A stretch of DNA of 64,000 nt from Methylobrevis pamukkalensis (GTDB lineage Bacteria > Pseudomonadota > Alphaproteobacteria > Rhizobiales > Pleomorphomonadaceae), in the NCBI RefSeq assembly GCF_001720135.1, contig NZ_MCRJ01000001.1, positions 62,001 through 126,000 on the forward strand. The letters run 5' to 3'. This document shows, piece after piece, positions 9,505 through 19,812 of the stretch. The position numbers were made by a program, and so were the translations under genes. The notes beneath the pieces were generated by a model. It saw only the letters and a program-made list of their open reading frames with translations. It made no database searches and had not been told where the DNA came from. How positions within the stretch are numbered: the first letter of the stretch is position 1; every line of letters starts with the position of its first letter.

Positions 9505-9956
9505 GCAAAAAGGGGTGCTTCGGTAACGGTCGAAAGCGGCGCGGAACATACAAACGGAATTCCCGGGGCGCAAGGGCGGAGGGCGATTTTTCATGCATGG
9601 CATGCATCCCGATTCCGGCGATCTCTTCGTTGACGCGCGCGGGCCCCGCATGTAAAAGGCTCCGATCGCATGAAATGGCGGGAAACCGCCCGTGCGCCGC
9701 CGTCCGAGGCCCCGCAACACCAACGGGACATCGCCCGCGCCCCAGCTCCCGACCGGGAGCGATGTGGACGCGACGGTGTCTTTTGTCGTTGCCGGCATGT
9801 GCATAAGCCCATGCCCCCCAAGTTCGCCCGAGGCCATGTGCCGCCGGGCGGCGCCGCAGGACGCGAACCCGTAGCCGGGGTCCGGCCGCCCGAGGGCGGA
9901 CGACCCGGTGCCAAGAATGGCGCCGAAAGCGCCGAACAAGAAGGATGAAGCACGAG
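9505..9956. other. Non-coding leader between tRNA-Ser and rplU
   Basis: No supported gene. It should contain both the tRNA-Ser promoter (leftward) and the rplU promoter and leader (rightward). A near-palindrome around 9592-9608 (ATGCATGGCATGCAT) is visible but I cannot assign it. I cannot identify a defined ribosomal-protein leader structure by eye. Confidence 0.45.
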
Positions 9957-10271
9957 ATGTTCGCAGTCATCAAGACCGGCGGCAAGCAGTACAAGGTCGC
10001 CGCCAACGACGTTCTCGCCATCGAGAAGCTCGAGGGCGATGCCGGTGCGGCGATCACCTTCGGCGAGGTTCTCCTCGTCGGCGGCGAGGCCGGCACCACG
10101 CTCGGCAGCCCGACGATTGCCGGCGCCACCGTCACCGCCGAGGTCGTCGGCCAGACGCGCACCAAGAAGGTCATCTCCTTCAAGAAGCGCCGCCGCCAGA
10201 ACTCGAAGCGCAAGATCGGCCACCGCCAGCACCAGACCGTGGTGCGGATCACGGGCATCGTCGGCGTCTGA
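9957..10271 (+). CDS. rplU: 50S ribosomal protein L21
   Basis: Binds 23S rRNA in the large subunit. The sequence from [14 protein letters not shown] through [17 protein letters not shown] to the end is typical L21 (104 residues). The ATG four codons upstream (MKHEMF) sits directly against the AAGAAGG purine stretch, too close to be used, so the second ATG with about 12 bases of spacing is chosen. First gene of the rplU-rpmA pair. Confidence 0.97.
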   Translation: MFAVIKTGGKQYKVAANDVLAIEKLEGDAGAAITFGEVLLVGGEAGTTLGSPTIAGATVTAEVVGQTRTKKVISFKKRRRQNSKRKIGHRQHQTVVRITGIVGV

Positions 10272-10366
10272 TCGACGTTCGCGGGTTCAATCGGAATTTC
10301 CGCCGTCCGCGATGCGAGCGTAACGCTCCCCGGACCGGCGCAGCAGGAAACTGAAGGAGAAGCACG

Positions 10367-10642
10367 ATGGCACACAAAAAAGCGGGTGGCTCCTCGCGCA
10401 ACGGCCGCGATACGGCTGGTCGTCGCCTCGGCGTCAAGAAGTTCGGCGGCGAAGCCGTCATCCCGGGCAACATCATCCTGCGCCAGCGCGGCACGCAGTG
10501 GCATCCCGGCAAGAATGTCGGCCTCGGCCGCGACCACACCATCTTTTCGCTGATCGAAGGCAACGTGTCCTACGATTCCAAGTCGAACGGCAAGGTTGTG
10601 GTGTCGGTACTGCCGGCAGCCACGATGGAAGCAGCAGAGTAA
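10367..10642 (+). CDS. rpmA: 50S ribosomal protein L27
   Basis: Large-subunit protein whose N-terminus reaches the peptidyl-transferase centre. The start [16 protein letters not shown] is the uncleaved Gram-negative form, followed by [10 protein letters not shown] and [14 protein letters not shown]. It has 91 residues, a strong GAAGGAG ribosome site, and a terminator 75 bases after its stop, so the pair ends here. Confidence 0.98.
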   Translation: MAHKKAGGSSRNGRDTAGRRLGVKKFGGEAVIPGNIILRQRGTQWHPGKNVGLGRDHTIFSLIEGNVSYDSKSNGKVVVSVLPAATMEAAE

Positions 10643-10716
10643 CGCCGAATGGTCAAGTCGACCCTCCGGCGTCCCACGGACCCGGAGGATCGGCCAAGGT
10701 CACGGTCGAAAGATCC

Positions 10717-10752
10717 CGAGGGGAGGTGGGGCGCCGCCTCCCCTCGATTTTT
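10717..10752 (+). terminator. Rho-independent terminator after rpmA
   Basis: Perfect 10-bp stem CGAGGGGAGG/CCTCCCCTCG with a 10-base loop, followed by ATTTTT. It separates rplU-rpmA from the acetyltransferase gene. Confidence 0.9.
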
Positions 10753-10772
10753 CGCGACCGGAGACCAAGATC

Positions 10773-11461
10773 ATGACTGGAGACGAGGACGATAGTCCGG
10801 GCGCGCCCGGCCCATCCAGCCCAGCCGTCGCGCCGTTGCGCCCGGTGCTGGAAACCCGGCGGCTGGTGATCCGCGCGCCGACGCTCGCCGATGCCGCGGC
10901 GCTCGCCACGCTCGCCGACAACCCGAAGATCGCCCAGAACCTCACGCGCATGCCGCATCCCTACACGCTGGCGGACGCCGAGGACTACATCGCCGATGCC
11001 TGCCCGGCCGACGGTCTCAAGCACCTCGTCTACCGCAAGCAGGGCGACGACCTGCCCGAACTCGTCGGCGCGATCTCGCTCGATTTCCGGCGCGGGCCGG
11101 TGCCGGAACTCGGCTACTGGATGGGCGAAGCTTCTGGGACCGGGGCTATGCCACCGAGGCGGCGCATGCGGCGATCGACTTCGCCTTCGAGGTGCATCGC
11201 CACGCCCGCGTCAACGTCTCGTGCCGGGTGACCAACGGCGCCTCGCGGCGGGTGATCGAGAAGTGCGGCTTCCAGTTCACCGGCCAGGATCTCTCCCCGT
11301 CCGCCTACTTCCGGACCGTGGTGGCGATCGACCGCTTCTCGCTCGACCGGCGGACCTGGGAGAGCCTGCGGCGCTGGCAGCCGGTGCGGATCGGCGAGGA
11401 TCGGGACGGCGCGCCGCCGCCCGACCCCGAGCCAGGCGTGGGATTGCGCGCGGCCAGCTGA
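10773..11461 (+). CDS. GNAT N-acetyltransferase (RimJ/RimL type), apparent frameshift
   Basis: Acetyl-CoA-dependent acetyltransferase, probably acting on a protein N-terminus or small amine. The first part (LETRRLVIRAPTLADA, TRMPHPYTLADAEDYI, ELGYWMGE) is in one frame. The rest (DRGYATEAAHAAIDFAFEVH, VIEKCGFQFTG) is in the next. One missing base near 11131 (GAAGC-TTCTGG) would restore the conserved YWMGEAFWDRGYATEA motif that forms part of the acetyl-CoA site. The repaired length is about 229 residues. It is paired with a second GNAT gene, as in the rpmA-obgE interval of many Rhizobiales. Confidence 0.82.
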
Positions 11462-11603
11462 TCCGGCGCGTCGTCCTGCGGCGCGATGTCGTCTCTTCGC
11501 CCGCGGTCGCCGGGGGCACCTTGCGGGATCCAGGCCCCTCCCGACGTCACCGTCGGGTCCGCGGGCAGGGTCGCGCCGATCAGCCGTGAAAGGGCTGCCA
11601 CGC

Positions 11604-12158
11604 ATGCGGATGCCGACCCTCGCCACGCCGCGCCTCCGGCTCGACGCCACCGTGGACGCCGACGCGCCGGCGATCTCGGCGGCGCTGTCGGACCCGGCGG
11701 TCGCCGGCTGGCTGGCACGGGTGCCGTTTCCCTACGAACTGGCGCATGCGCGGATGTTCCTCGCCCATGCGGAGCGCTCGCGGCGCAGCGGCGAGGCCTA
11801 TGTCTTCGCGATCCGGCAGCGGGCCGGGACGGATTTTCTGGGTCTCGTCGGGCTGCAGGGCCTGCCGGGCAACGCCGAGGTCGGCTACTGGCTGGCGCAG
11901 GCGCACTGGGGCAACGGCTACGCCACGGAGGCCGTGCGCGAGGTGCTGGCCTTCGCCTTCGCCGATCTCGGCCTGAGGGTCGTGCGCTCGGGGGTGTTTC
12001 TCGGCAACGACGCCTCGATGCGGGTGCAGACCAAGCTCGGCTTCACCATCACCGGCCAGTCGCTGCGGGTGTGCGAGGCCAAGGGCGGCGCGCTGCCGCA
12101 TATCGACACGATCCTGTCGCGCGACGGGGTGGCGCAGGCGCCGCAGCCCGGCGCCTGA
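11604..12158 (+). CDS. GNAT N-acetyltransferase (RimJ/RimL type)
   Basis: Second acetyltransferase of the pair, intact. Landmarks are LATPRLRLDATVDADAPAIS, GLVGLQG, EVGYWLAQAHWGNGYATEAV (acetyl-CoA pyrophosphate loop) and TKLGFTITG. The ATG at 11604 has an AAAGGG ribosome site 9 bases upstream; an upstream GTG at 11586 has none. The substrate is unknown. It shares the YATEA and GFQFTG/GFTITG patterns with its neighbour, so the two may be old duplicates. Confidence 0.85.
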   Translation: MRMPTLATPRLRLDATVDADAPAISAALSDPAVAGWLARVPFPYELAHARMFLAHAERSRRSGEAYVFAIRQRAGTDFLGLVGLQGLPGNAEVGYWLAQAHWGNGYATEAVREVLAFAFADLGLRVVRSGVFLGNDASMRVQTKLGFTITGQSLRVCEAKGGALPHIDTILSRDGVAQAPQPGA

Positions 12159-12319
12159 ACAGGATCGAAGGCGGGTTCGCTCGGGCTTGCGAACACGTGC
12201 CAGCACGGCCGAATGTTGCACTTTCTGCGGCATTGGCCCATAGCTCACCCTGCCCGCGAGGGCGCCCTCCCGCCTGGCCACGACGGCCTTGAGCGGGACC
12301 GAAGATGTGACGAAATACC

Positions 12320-13363
12320 ATGAAGTTCCTCGATCAGGCCAAGGTCTACGTCCGGTCCGGCGACGGTGGCGGCGGCTCCGTCTCCTTCCGCCGTGAAAAG
12401 TTCATCGAGTTCGGCGGCCCCGACGGCGGCGACGGCGGGCGCGGCGGCGACGTGTGGATCGAATGCGTCGACGGCCTCAACACGCTGATCGACTATCGCT
12501 ACACCCAGCATTTCAAGGGCAAGACCGGCGGTCACGGCATGGGCAAGCAGCGCAACGGCGCCAAGGGTGCCGACGTGGTGCTGAAGGTGCCGGTCGGGAC
12601 CGAGATCCTCGAGGACGACCAGGAAACGCTGATCGCCGACATGGTCGAGGTCGGCCAGAAGGTGCGGCTGCTCGCCGGCGGCAACGGCGGCTTCGGCAAC
12701 CTCTATTTCAAGACCTCCACCAACCAGGCGCCGCGCCGGGCCAATCCGGGCCTGCCGGGCGAGGAAAAGTGGATCTGGCTGCGGCTGAAGCTGATCGCCG
12801 ATGCCGGCCTCGTCGGCCTGCCCAATGCCGGCAAGTCGACCTTCCTCGCCCGTACCACGGCGGCCAAGCCCAAGATCGCCGACTATCCCTTCACCACGCT
12901 GCATCCGAACCTCGGCGTCGTGCGGGTCTCGACCCGCGAGTTCGTGCTGGCCGACATTCCGGGCCTGATCGAGGGCGCCCATGAGGGTGTCGGCATCGGC
13001 GACCGCTTCCTCGGCCATATCGAGCGCTGCGGCGCGCTGCTGCATCTGGTCGACGCGACCCAGGACGACGTGGCCGAGGCCTATCGCGTGGTGCGCGGCG
13101 AGCTGGCCGCCTATGGCGCCGGTCTCGACGAGAAGCCCGAGATCGTGGCCCTGTCCAAGGTCGACGCAATCCCGGAGGAGGAGCGCACGGCCAAGGTCAA
13201 GGCGCTGAAGAAGGCGTCGGGCCGCCTGCCGCTGCAGCTTTCGGCCGCGACCGGCACCGGCGTCGAGCAGGCGCTACGGATGATCTGGCGGGCGATCGAG
13301 GAATCGCGCGCCGGCCCGGAAGACGTGTCCCCGGTGAGCGGCGAGGGGGAGTGGCGCCCGTGA
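12320..13363 (+). CDS. obgE: GTPase Obg/CgtA
   Basis: Ribosome-associated GTPase for 50S assembly and stress control. The Gly-rich Obg domain is at residues 1-158 ([15 protein letters not shown] and [20 protein letters not shown]). The GTPase domain follows, with G1 [10 protein letters not shown]2 around YPFTT, G3 DIPGLIEGA and G4 LSKVDA. The 347 residues match the alphaproteobacterial form. Its stop codon overlaps the proB start. Confidence 0.97.
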   Translation: MKFLDQAKVYVRSGDGGGGSVSFRREKFIEFGGPDGGDGGRGGDVWIECVDGLNTLIDYRYTQHFKGKTGGHGMGKQRNGAKGADVVLKVPVGTEILEDDQETLIADMVEVGQKVRLLAGGNGGFGNLYFKTSTNQAPRRANPGLPGEEKWIWLRLKLIADAGLVGLPNAGKSTFLARTTAAKPKIADYPFTTLHPNLGVVRVSTREFVLADIPGLIEGAHEGVGIGDRFLGHIERCGALLHLVDATQDDVAEAYRVVRGELAAYGAGLDEKPEIVALSKVDAIPEEERTAKVKALKKASGRLPLQLSAATGTGVEQALRMIWRAIEESRAGPEDVSPVSGEGEWRP

Positions 13364-14522
13364 CCAGCGAGACGACAGCGGTGAGGGAAGAGGTCGCAAC
13401 GGCCGGCGTGCTGGCGCCCTATCGGCGCATCGTCGTCAAGATCGGCTCGGCGCTGCTGGTCGAGGGCCGCTCGGGCGTGCTGCGGCGCGCCTGGCTGGAG
13501 GCGCTCGTCGCGGACGTGGTCCGGCTGATTGCCGGCGGCGCCGACGTGCTGATCGTCTCCTCCGGCTCGATCGCGCTCGGGCGCGGCGTGCTCGGACTTC
13601 CCGGCGGCAAGCTGCGGCTGGAGGAAAGCCAGGCGGCGGCGTCCGTCGGCCAGATCGCGCTGGCGCGGATCTATTCGGAAATGCTCGGCGCCCACGGCCT
13701 CACCGCCGGCCAGATCCTGCTCACCCTGCGCGACACCGAGGAGCGCCGGCGCTATCTCAACGCCCGGGCCACCATCGGCACGCTGCTGGAACGCAAGGCC
13801 GTTCCGGTAATCAACGAGAACGACACGGTGGCCACCACCGAGATCCGCTACGGCGACAACGACCGGCTCGCCGCCCGGGTCGCGACCATGACCTCGGCCG
13901 ACCTGCTGATCCTGCTTTCCGACATCGACGGGCTCTACACGGCGCCGCCCAATGACGATCCCGCCGCCCGGCACATTCCGGTGGTCGAGCGGATCACGCC
14001 GGAGATCGAGGCGATGGCCGGGGCCGCGGGCTCCGAACTGTCGCGCGGCGGCATGAAGACCAAGATCGAGGCCGGCAAGATGGCGACCGGCGCCGGCACG
14101 GCGATGATCATCGCGTCGGGCAAGGTGCTGCATCCCTTGTCGGTGATCGACGCCGGCGGCACCTACACGCTGTTCAGGGCCGAGGCCAATCCCTCGACCG
14201 CGCGCAAGGCGTGGATCGGCGGGCATCTGGAGCCGAAGGGCTCGGTGGTGGTCGATGCCGGCGCGGTGCGCGCGCTCGCCTCCGGCAAGAGCCTGCTGCC
14301 GGCCGCGTCAGGCGCGTCGAGGGGCGGTTTGCCCGCGGCGACGCGGTGTCGATCCGCGACGAGGCCGGGCGCGAGCTCGGCCGCGGCCTGATCGCCTATG
14401 ACAGCGCCGACGCCGAACGGCTCACGGGCCGCAACAGCGGCGAGATCGAGATGATCCTCGGCTACGCCGGCCGGGCGGAGATGATCCACCGCGACGACCT
14501 CAGCCTCAAGGGCGAAGGCTGA
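13360..14522 (+). CDS. proB: Glutamate 5-kinase, apparent frameshift before the PUA domain
   Basis: First enzyme of proline synthesis (phosphorylates glutamate). The kinase domain has [44 protein letters not shown] and [10 protein letters not shown]. The C-terminal PUA domain ([18 protein letters not shown]) lies in a different frame. One base missing near 14305 (GCCGCGTC for GCCGGCGTC) joins them as [11 protein letters not shown]. The GTG start overlaps the obgE stop as GTGA, with GAGGGGGAG as ribosome site; an upstream GTG at 13351 is the other option. proA, which usually follows, is absent here. Confidence 0.9.
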
Positions 14523-14574
14523 CCCGGTCCGGAGCCGGATCGGTCCGACAGCCCGGTCCGAAGCCCGACGCGGA

Positions 14575-15227
14575 TCAGCGCCGGGCGGCGGCGCGGTCCG
14601 CGCGCCGGGGCCGGGCGGCATCATCAGCTTCCTGGCCAGAAAGATCGCGCCGATGGTCGCGACGCCGGCGACCCCGGCCATGATGGCGATCTGGGATTCT
14701 CCGGTGGGTCCGGCCGCCCCCGCGCCCTTGCCGATCAGCCAGCCCGGGGCGAGCATCACCGGCGCCCAGAGGGCGGCCGAGGCGATGTTGGCGATCTGGA
14801 AGCGGCGCTGGCTCATGGCCATCATGCCGGCCACCAGCGGCACGGTCGAGCGGATCGGTCCGAGGAAGCGGCCGAAGAACACGGCGGCAAAGCCGTAATT
14901 GCGGAAAAACAGGCGCGCCCGCGCCACTTGCCCGCGAAAGCGGTTCAGGGGTGGCCTGTAGACCACCTGCGGACCCATGTAGCGGCCGAGAAAATACGAA
15001 ACGACGTCGCCTGTGACCGCGCCGAGGATGGCGCAGGCAACCACCGGAACCGGCTCGACCACGCCGCCGCCGATCAGGCCGCCGACGAGGATCATGATCG
15101 CGGTGGCCGGGATCGCCAGACCGATCAGCACCAGCGATTCGCCGAAGGCAAGCAGACCGATGATCGGTCCGGCCCAGCCCTGGTTCTGCTGCACGAAGGC
15201 GCCGATCTCGGCGGTGAGGCTTTCCAT
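14575..15227 (-). CDS. DedA-family membrane protein, probable frameshift near the C-terminus
   Basis: Inner-membrane protein of the DedA/VTT family, implicated in undecaprenyl-phosphate or lipid recycling. Landmarks are GLAIPATAIMILVGGLIG, GAVTGDVVSYFLGRYMG and FFGRFLGPIRSTVPLVAGMMAM, with about five hydrophobic segments. As written, the frame runs on into antisense proB with low-complexity residues. Shifting one base near 14585 gives a stop after PPARR at 14577-14575, a normal length of about 217 residues, so I end it there. It converges with proB. Confidence 0.8.
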
Positions 15228-15360
15228 TCCGGCTCCTGAACTCTGCTGCCGCCCATCAACCGGGCGCGCTGCCGGTTGTTCCCCTGATGAGGGGCACGCG
15301 ACCTGCCGCGACGGATAGAGTGGGGCCGGGGAACGGCCGCATCAAGGCAACCGGATTGTT

Positions 15361-17168
15361 TCACTCGGCGGCGGCGATGTCCGCCTCGCCGGTGTCGTTC
15401 AGCGCCTGCGCCCGCACCAGCCGGCGATAGACGCCGGCGGTGGCCAGCAGGCTGGCGTGATCGCCGGTCTCGACGATCCGGCCGTCCTCGACCACGACGA
15501 TGCGGTCGGCATGGCGGATGGTGGCGAGGCGATGGGCGATCACCAGCGAGGTGCGCCCGCGCGCCAGCTCCTGCAGCGCGTCCTGGATCGCCCGCTCGGT
15601 CTCGGTGTCGAGCGCGGAGGTCGCCTCGTCGAGGATCAGGATCGGCGGGTTCTTCAGGAAGATCCGGGCGATGGCGACGCGCTGCTTCTGGCCGCCGGAC
15701 AGCTGCACGCCGCGCTCGCCGACGATGGAATCGAGCCCGTCCGGCAGTTCGGCGAGCAGTCCGCCGAGCCGGGCGCGGCGGGCGGCATCGAGGATCTCGG
15801 CTTCCGTTGCGTCCAGCCGGCCATAGGCGATGTTCTCGCGGATCGTGCCGGCAAACAGGAACACGTCCTGCTGGACGATGCCGATGCTCCGGCGCAGCGA
15901 GGCCAGCGTCAGGTCGCGGATGTCGCGGCCGTCGATGCGGATCGCGCCGGCATCGACGTCGTAGAAGCGCGGCACCAGCGAGAGCAGCGTGGTCTTGCCG
16001 GCGCCCGACGGGCCGACGAAGGCGATGGTCTCGCCGGCGCGGATCGAGAGATCGAGCCCCTTCAGCACCGGCCGGGCCGGATCGTAGCCGAAGCGCACGC
16101 CGTCGAAGACGATGTCGCCGGCAAGGCGCCCGGCCTCGGCCGCCTCGGGCCGGTCGGTCACGTCCGGCGCGGTGTCGAGCAGTTCGCGGTAGCGCCGGAA
16201 GCCGGCGATGCCCTTCGGATAGGTCTCGATCACCGCGGCGATCTTCTCCAGCGGCTGGTAGAAGACGTTGATCAGCAGCAGGAAGCCGACGAAGCCGCCG
16301 ACCGTGAGGCTGCCGGCCGAGACGAACCAGGCGCCGGTCAGCAGCACCAGCAGCTGGACGAGGCGCAGGCCGAGGAAATTGAGCGTCAGGCTGGTCGCCA
16401 TGATCCGGTAGGCGCCGAGCTTGGTCGCCATGTAGGCGCGGTTGTCGAGGGCGAACAGCGCGCGCTCGTGATCCTCGTTGGCAAAGGCGCGCACCACGCG
16501 GGCGCCGCCGACATTTTCCTCGATGCGCGCGTGAAGGCGCCGACCTGGCCGAACTGCGCCTGCCAGTTGGCGGTCATGTCCTTGCCGTAGCGCAGCACCA
16601 GCGCCAGCACCAGCGGCACGATCACGAGGGTGACGGCGGCGAGCGGCGCATGCACCCAGAACATCGCCGCCAGCGCGCCGACGAAGGTCATCACCGCGAT
16701 GAACAGGTCTTCCGGTCCGTGGTGGGCGACCTCGCCGATCTCCTCCAGATCCTTGGTGAGGCGGCCGATCAGGTGGCCGGTCTTCTGGCGATCGAAGAAA
16801 CGGAAGGAGAGCTTCTGCAGGTGGTCGAAGGCGCGGCGGCGCATCTCGGTCTCGATGCTGATGCCGAGCACGTGGCCCCAGTAGGTGACGACCGCCATCA
16901 GCCCGGCGTTGACCACGTAGATCGCGAACAGGCCGACGAGGGCGAGGATGATCAGCTTCCAGTCGCCACCGGGCAGAAGCCGGTCGACGAACACGGTCAC
17001 CGCCAGCGGAAAGCCGAGGTTGAGCAGACCCGAGAGGACGGCGCAGCCGAAATCGAGGAGGAACAGGCTGCGGTGGGGCCGGTAGTAGGAGATGAAGTCT
17101 TTCAGCAACGTCTGGGTCTTTCTGCGCGCGGCGGGCGTCGACGCGGGATCGTGCGGCTCCCTTATCAC
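15361..17168 (-). CDS. ABC transporter, exporter fold with fused ATPase, apparent frameshift
   Basis: Type IV (exporter-fold) half-transporter that should work as a dimer in the inner membrane. It has a six-helix ABC_membrane domain (DFISYYRPHRSLFLLDFG, ETEMRRRAFDHLQKLSFRFFD), then an ATPase with Walker A VGPSGAGKTT, signature LSGGQKQR and Walker B ILILDEATSALD. The frame changes near 16533 (a missing base in GGCCTTC-ACGCG); repair gives FTARIEENVGGARVVRAFANE-type sequence. The repaired length is about 600 residues, and the start is GTG. It lies 33 bases after the siderophore-interacting flavoprotein gene and is probably in the same operon, which suggests siderophore or iron transport rather than lipid export. 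Confidence 0.83.
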
Positions 17169-17201
17169 GGACGGGAGGGCGTGTCCGCGCTCCCTTCCGG
17201 A

Positions 17202-18266
17202 TCAGGCGTCCCAGAAGCCGGCGGACATGTAGCGGGCCACCGGCAGGCCGAGGTCTGCGCGGAGGTAGCCGCGCACCCTGCGGGCCGCGGCGGCCTCGGC
17301 GGCGAAGATCACGTAGATGTCCTCGGCTGGGCCGGCGATCGGCAGCGCCCGGAAGGCCGCTTCGAGCGCCGCCGAGGCGGGCGCCGGCGCGGGCCGGCGG
17401 TGAACCCAGCGGATCGTGGCATTGCCGGGGGCGGCAAGGACAAGTTCGTCGTCGGGGCCATCGCATTCGAGCAGGACCTCGGCGCGGGCCTCGGCCGGCA
17501 TCTCTTCCAGCATGCGGGCAATCATCGGCAGCGCGGTCTCGTCGCCGGCCAGCACATAGCGCCGCGCCGGCGGCACGTCGCGGCCGACCGGGCCGTAGAC
17601 CGCCAGCCGGTCGCCGGCGCGGGCGCGGCGGGCAAAGCCGGCGCCGGGGCAGTGGTCGTCCTCGCCGTGAAGCAGGAAATCGATCGCCAGCGTGCCGGCG
17701 GCCACGTCGATGCGGCGGATGGTGTAGACGCGGACCTGCGGCTGCTCTGCCTCCTGGGGCCAGATCATGCGGTCGGCATCGGTGATCACGGGTTCGCCGA
17801 CGTCGGCGCCGGGGGTGTGCGGCAGGAGCAGGCGCAGATGCACGCCGCCGCGGGCGAACACGGCAAGATCGTCGCCGGCCAGCGTCAGCCGGCGCATGTG
17901 CGGGGTGATGTCGGCAACGCCGGTGACGGTCAGCCGCCGGTAGCTGCGCTTCGGGGCGGCGGCGGTGAGGGCCGCGCCGGTCCAGTCGACCTTTCCCGCC
18001 GCCTCGCCGCCGAACTCGCGCAGATGCGAGACCACCATCTCGCGCACCGCGACCATGCTGGCGTCGTCGGCGGCGCGGGCGACGATCTCGAAGGTCTCGC
18101 GCCGCCAGGAGAAGTCGATGCGGACGTCCGCCGTCTCGGCCCGCGCGGTCGACCCGTCCCGGCGCAGGTCGATGTGCTCCTCCAGATGGGCGCACATCTT
18201 CTCGAACACGTCACCGGCCCCGGGAAAGGTGACGCGGCCGGTGGCGCTGAGGGCGAGATCGCTCAT
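17202..18266 (-). CDS. Siderophore-interacting flavoprotein with N-terminal DUF2218-like domain
   Basis: Cytoplasmic FAD-dependent ferric-siderophore reductase of the ViuB/SIP family. Residues 1-95 (FEKMCAHLEEHIDLRRDG, VRIDFSWRRETFEI) look like DUF2218. From about residue 110 the SIP part follows: RRLTVTGVADITPHMRRLTL, FAD-binding RVYTIRRIDV, LHGEDDHCPGAGFARRA, the NAD-site region YVLAGDETALPMIARMLEEM, and the end YMSAGFWDA. The role is to release iron by reducing Fe(III)-siderophore with NAD(P)H. It is upstream of, and close to, the ABC gene. An inverted repeat 40 bases before the ATG may be its iron operator. Confidence 0.87.
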   Translation of the reverse strand: MSDLALSATGRVTFPGAGDVFEKMCAHLEEHIDLRRDGSTARAETADVRIDFSWRRETFEIVARAADDASMVAVREMVVSHLREFGGEAAGKVDWTGAALTAAAPKRSYRRLTVTGVADITPHMRRLTLAGDDLAVFARGGVHLRLLLPHTPGADVGEPVITDADRMIWPQEAEQPQVRVYTIRRIDVAAGTLAIDFLLHGEDDHCPGAGFARRARAGDRLAVYGPVGRDVPPARRYVLAGDETALPMIARMLEEMPAEARAEVLLECDGPDDELVLAAPGNATIRWVHRRPAPAPASAALEAAFRALPIAGPAEDIYVIFAAEAAAARRVRGYLRADLGLPVARYMSAGFWDA

Positions 18267-18304
18267 GAAAGGGTCCGGTCAGGGGCGGCGCGGGGCCGCC
18301 GGTG

Positions 18305-18329
18305 AAACATGACTATTGGATGCATGTTT
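18305..18329. promoter_or_regulatory. Inverted repeat upstream of the SIP gene, candidate operator
   Basis: AAACATG and CATGTTT, 7 bp each and perfect, separated by 11 bases in an AT-richer patch. It sits about 40 bases before the SIP start and just after the MFS stop. It could bind an iron regulator, but it does not clearly match a Fur, Irr or RirA consensus. Confidence 0.4.
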
Positions 18330-18367
18330 ATGGGATCGTGCCGGGCGGATCAAGTCGCGGGTCTGTC

Positions 18368-19619
18368 TCAGGACGGGCAGACGCCCGCCGCCACGTCGTG
18401 CCCTGCTCCTCCGGTTTCCGTGCTCCCTTTCTTGCCACGCGGCGCCCGGCCGAGGAAGGCCAGGGCGAGGCCGGCCGCGGCAAGGCCCGCGCCGGCGACC
18501 GGGATCGCCCCGGAACCGAGGTCGAGGCCGATGACGGCGCTGCCGAGGGCGGCGCCCACCGCATTGCCGAGGTTGAAGGCGCGACGTTGATCGAGGAGGC
18601 AAGGCCCGGCGCCTCGGCGGCGGCCTGCATCACCCGCATCTGCACCGGCGGCACGATGGCGAAGGCGGCCGCCCCCCAGACGAGGAGGCCGATGATCGCG
18701 CCGGCCTCGGTGGTGAGCGCCAGCGGCAGGGCCAGCATGATCACGGCGAGGGCGGCGAGGAAGATCCGGGTCGCCCCGTCCAGCGACCAGTCGGCAAGCC
18801 GGCCGCCGAGACCGTTGCCGAGGGTGAAGCCGACGCCGATCAGCACCAGGGCGAGGGTGACGAAGCCGGCGCCGGCGCCGGTGAGATCGGCCAGCACCGG
18901 GGCGATGAAGGTGTAGAGCGTGAACATCGCGCCGGCGCCGGCCACCGTGGTCGCCATGGCGATCAGCACGGCGGGGCGTGCCAGGACCCGCAGCTCGCGC
19001 TTCAGATCCGGCATCTCGCCCGGCGTTCCCTTCGGCAGCGCGCGCCACAGGGCGGCGATCGCCAGCAGGCCGAGGCCGGCGGTGCCGGCGAAGGCCATGC
19101 GCCAGCCGACCTGCTGGCCGATCCAGGTGGCGGCCGGCACGCCGCCGACATTGGCGATGGTGAGGCCCATGAACATGGCGGCCACCGCGCTCGCCCGCCG
19201 CTCCGGCGGCACCACGCTCGCCGCGACGATCGACCCGAGGCCGAAGAAGGCGCCGTGGTTGAGGCTGGTGACGAGGCGGGCCGCCAGCAGCGTGCCGTAG
19301 TCCGGCGCGATGGCGGAGAGAAGGTTGCCGGCGGTGAAGATGCCCATCAGCAGCATCAGCGCGCTGCGGCGGCGCAGCCGGGCGAGCGCCAGCGTCATCA
19401 GCGGCGCGCCGATCATCACGCCGATCGCATAGGCGCTGACCAGCAGGCCGGCGGCCGGGAGCGACACGTCGACCCCCGCGGCGATGACGGGCAGCAGCCC
19501 CATCGGCGAGAATTCCGTGGTGCCGATGGCGAAGGCGCCGACCGCAAGGGCAAGCAGCGGCCAGTTGATCCGGGCGCGGGCGTGGCAGCCGGCCCGGAGG
19601 GAGAAACCGTCGTGGTCAT
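18368..19619 (-). CDS. MFS drug/metabolite exporter (DHA1 family), two apparent frameshifts
   Basis: Twelve-helix proton-driven exporter of the AraJ/YdhP/Bcr type. The ATG at 19619 starts MTTTVSPSGPAATPAP. A base is missing near 19580, after which RINWPLLALAVGAFAIGTTEFSPMG (typical helix 1) continues. A second base is missing near 18582 (SSINV, then AFNLGNAVGAALGSAVIG). Other landmarks are LVSAYAIGVMIGAP, LARLRRRSALMLLMG and SLNHGAFFGLGS. The repaired length is about 416 residues. The divergent LysR gene probably controls it. The substrate is unknown. Confidence 0.85.
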
Positions 19620-19812
19620 GGGGATGTCCTTGTCCCGCTCGCGGACATGCGGATCCGCCCCGGAAAGCAGGTCCGGTGCGGCGTCCGCCGTTGGTGGTGG
19701 ATGTTGTCCCGGCGCTGCCGGGTCTCGGTCCCAGAGATACGTGCGCAGAGCTCTCTTGATAATCCGGCCGAATCCCACATCATCCGTGAATTCGTTTCAT
19801 GGATCGGGGCGC

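Noticed and set aside
9520-9550. GTAACGGTCGAA near tRNA-Ser as another SigF-type promoter
   Set aside because: The GTAAC and CGAA parts are 2 bases apart, not 16, and no second CGAA occurs at the right distance.
14163-14574. C-terminal extension of the DedA frame into antisense proB
   Set aside because: The extension has no membrane or domain character and reads the reverse of proB. A one-base correction gives a stop at the normal DedA length.
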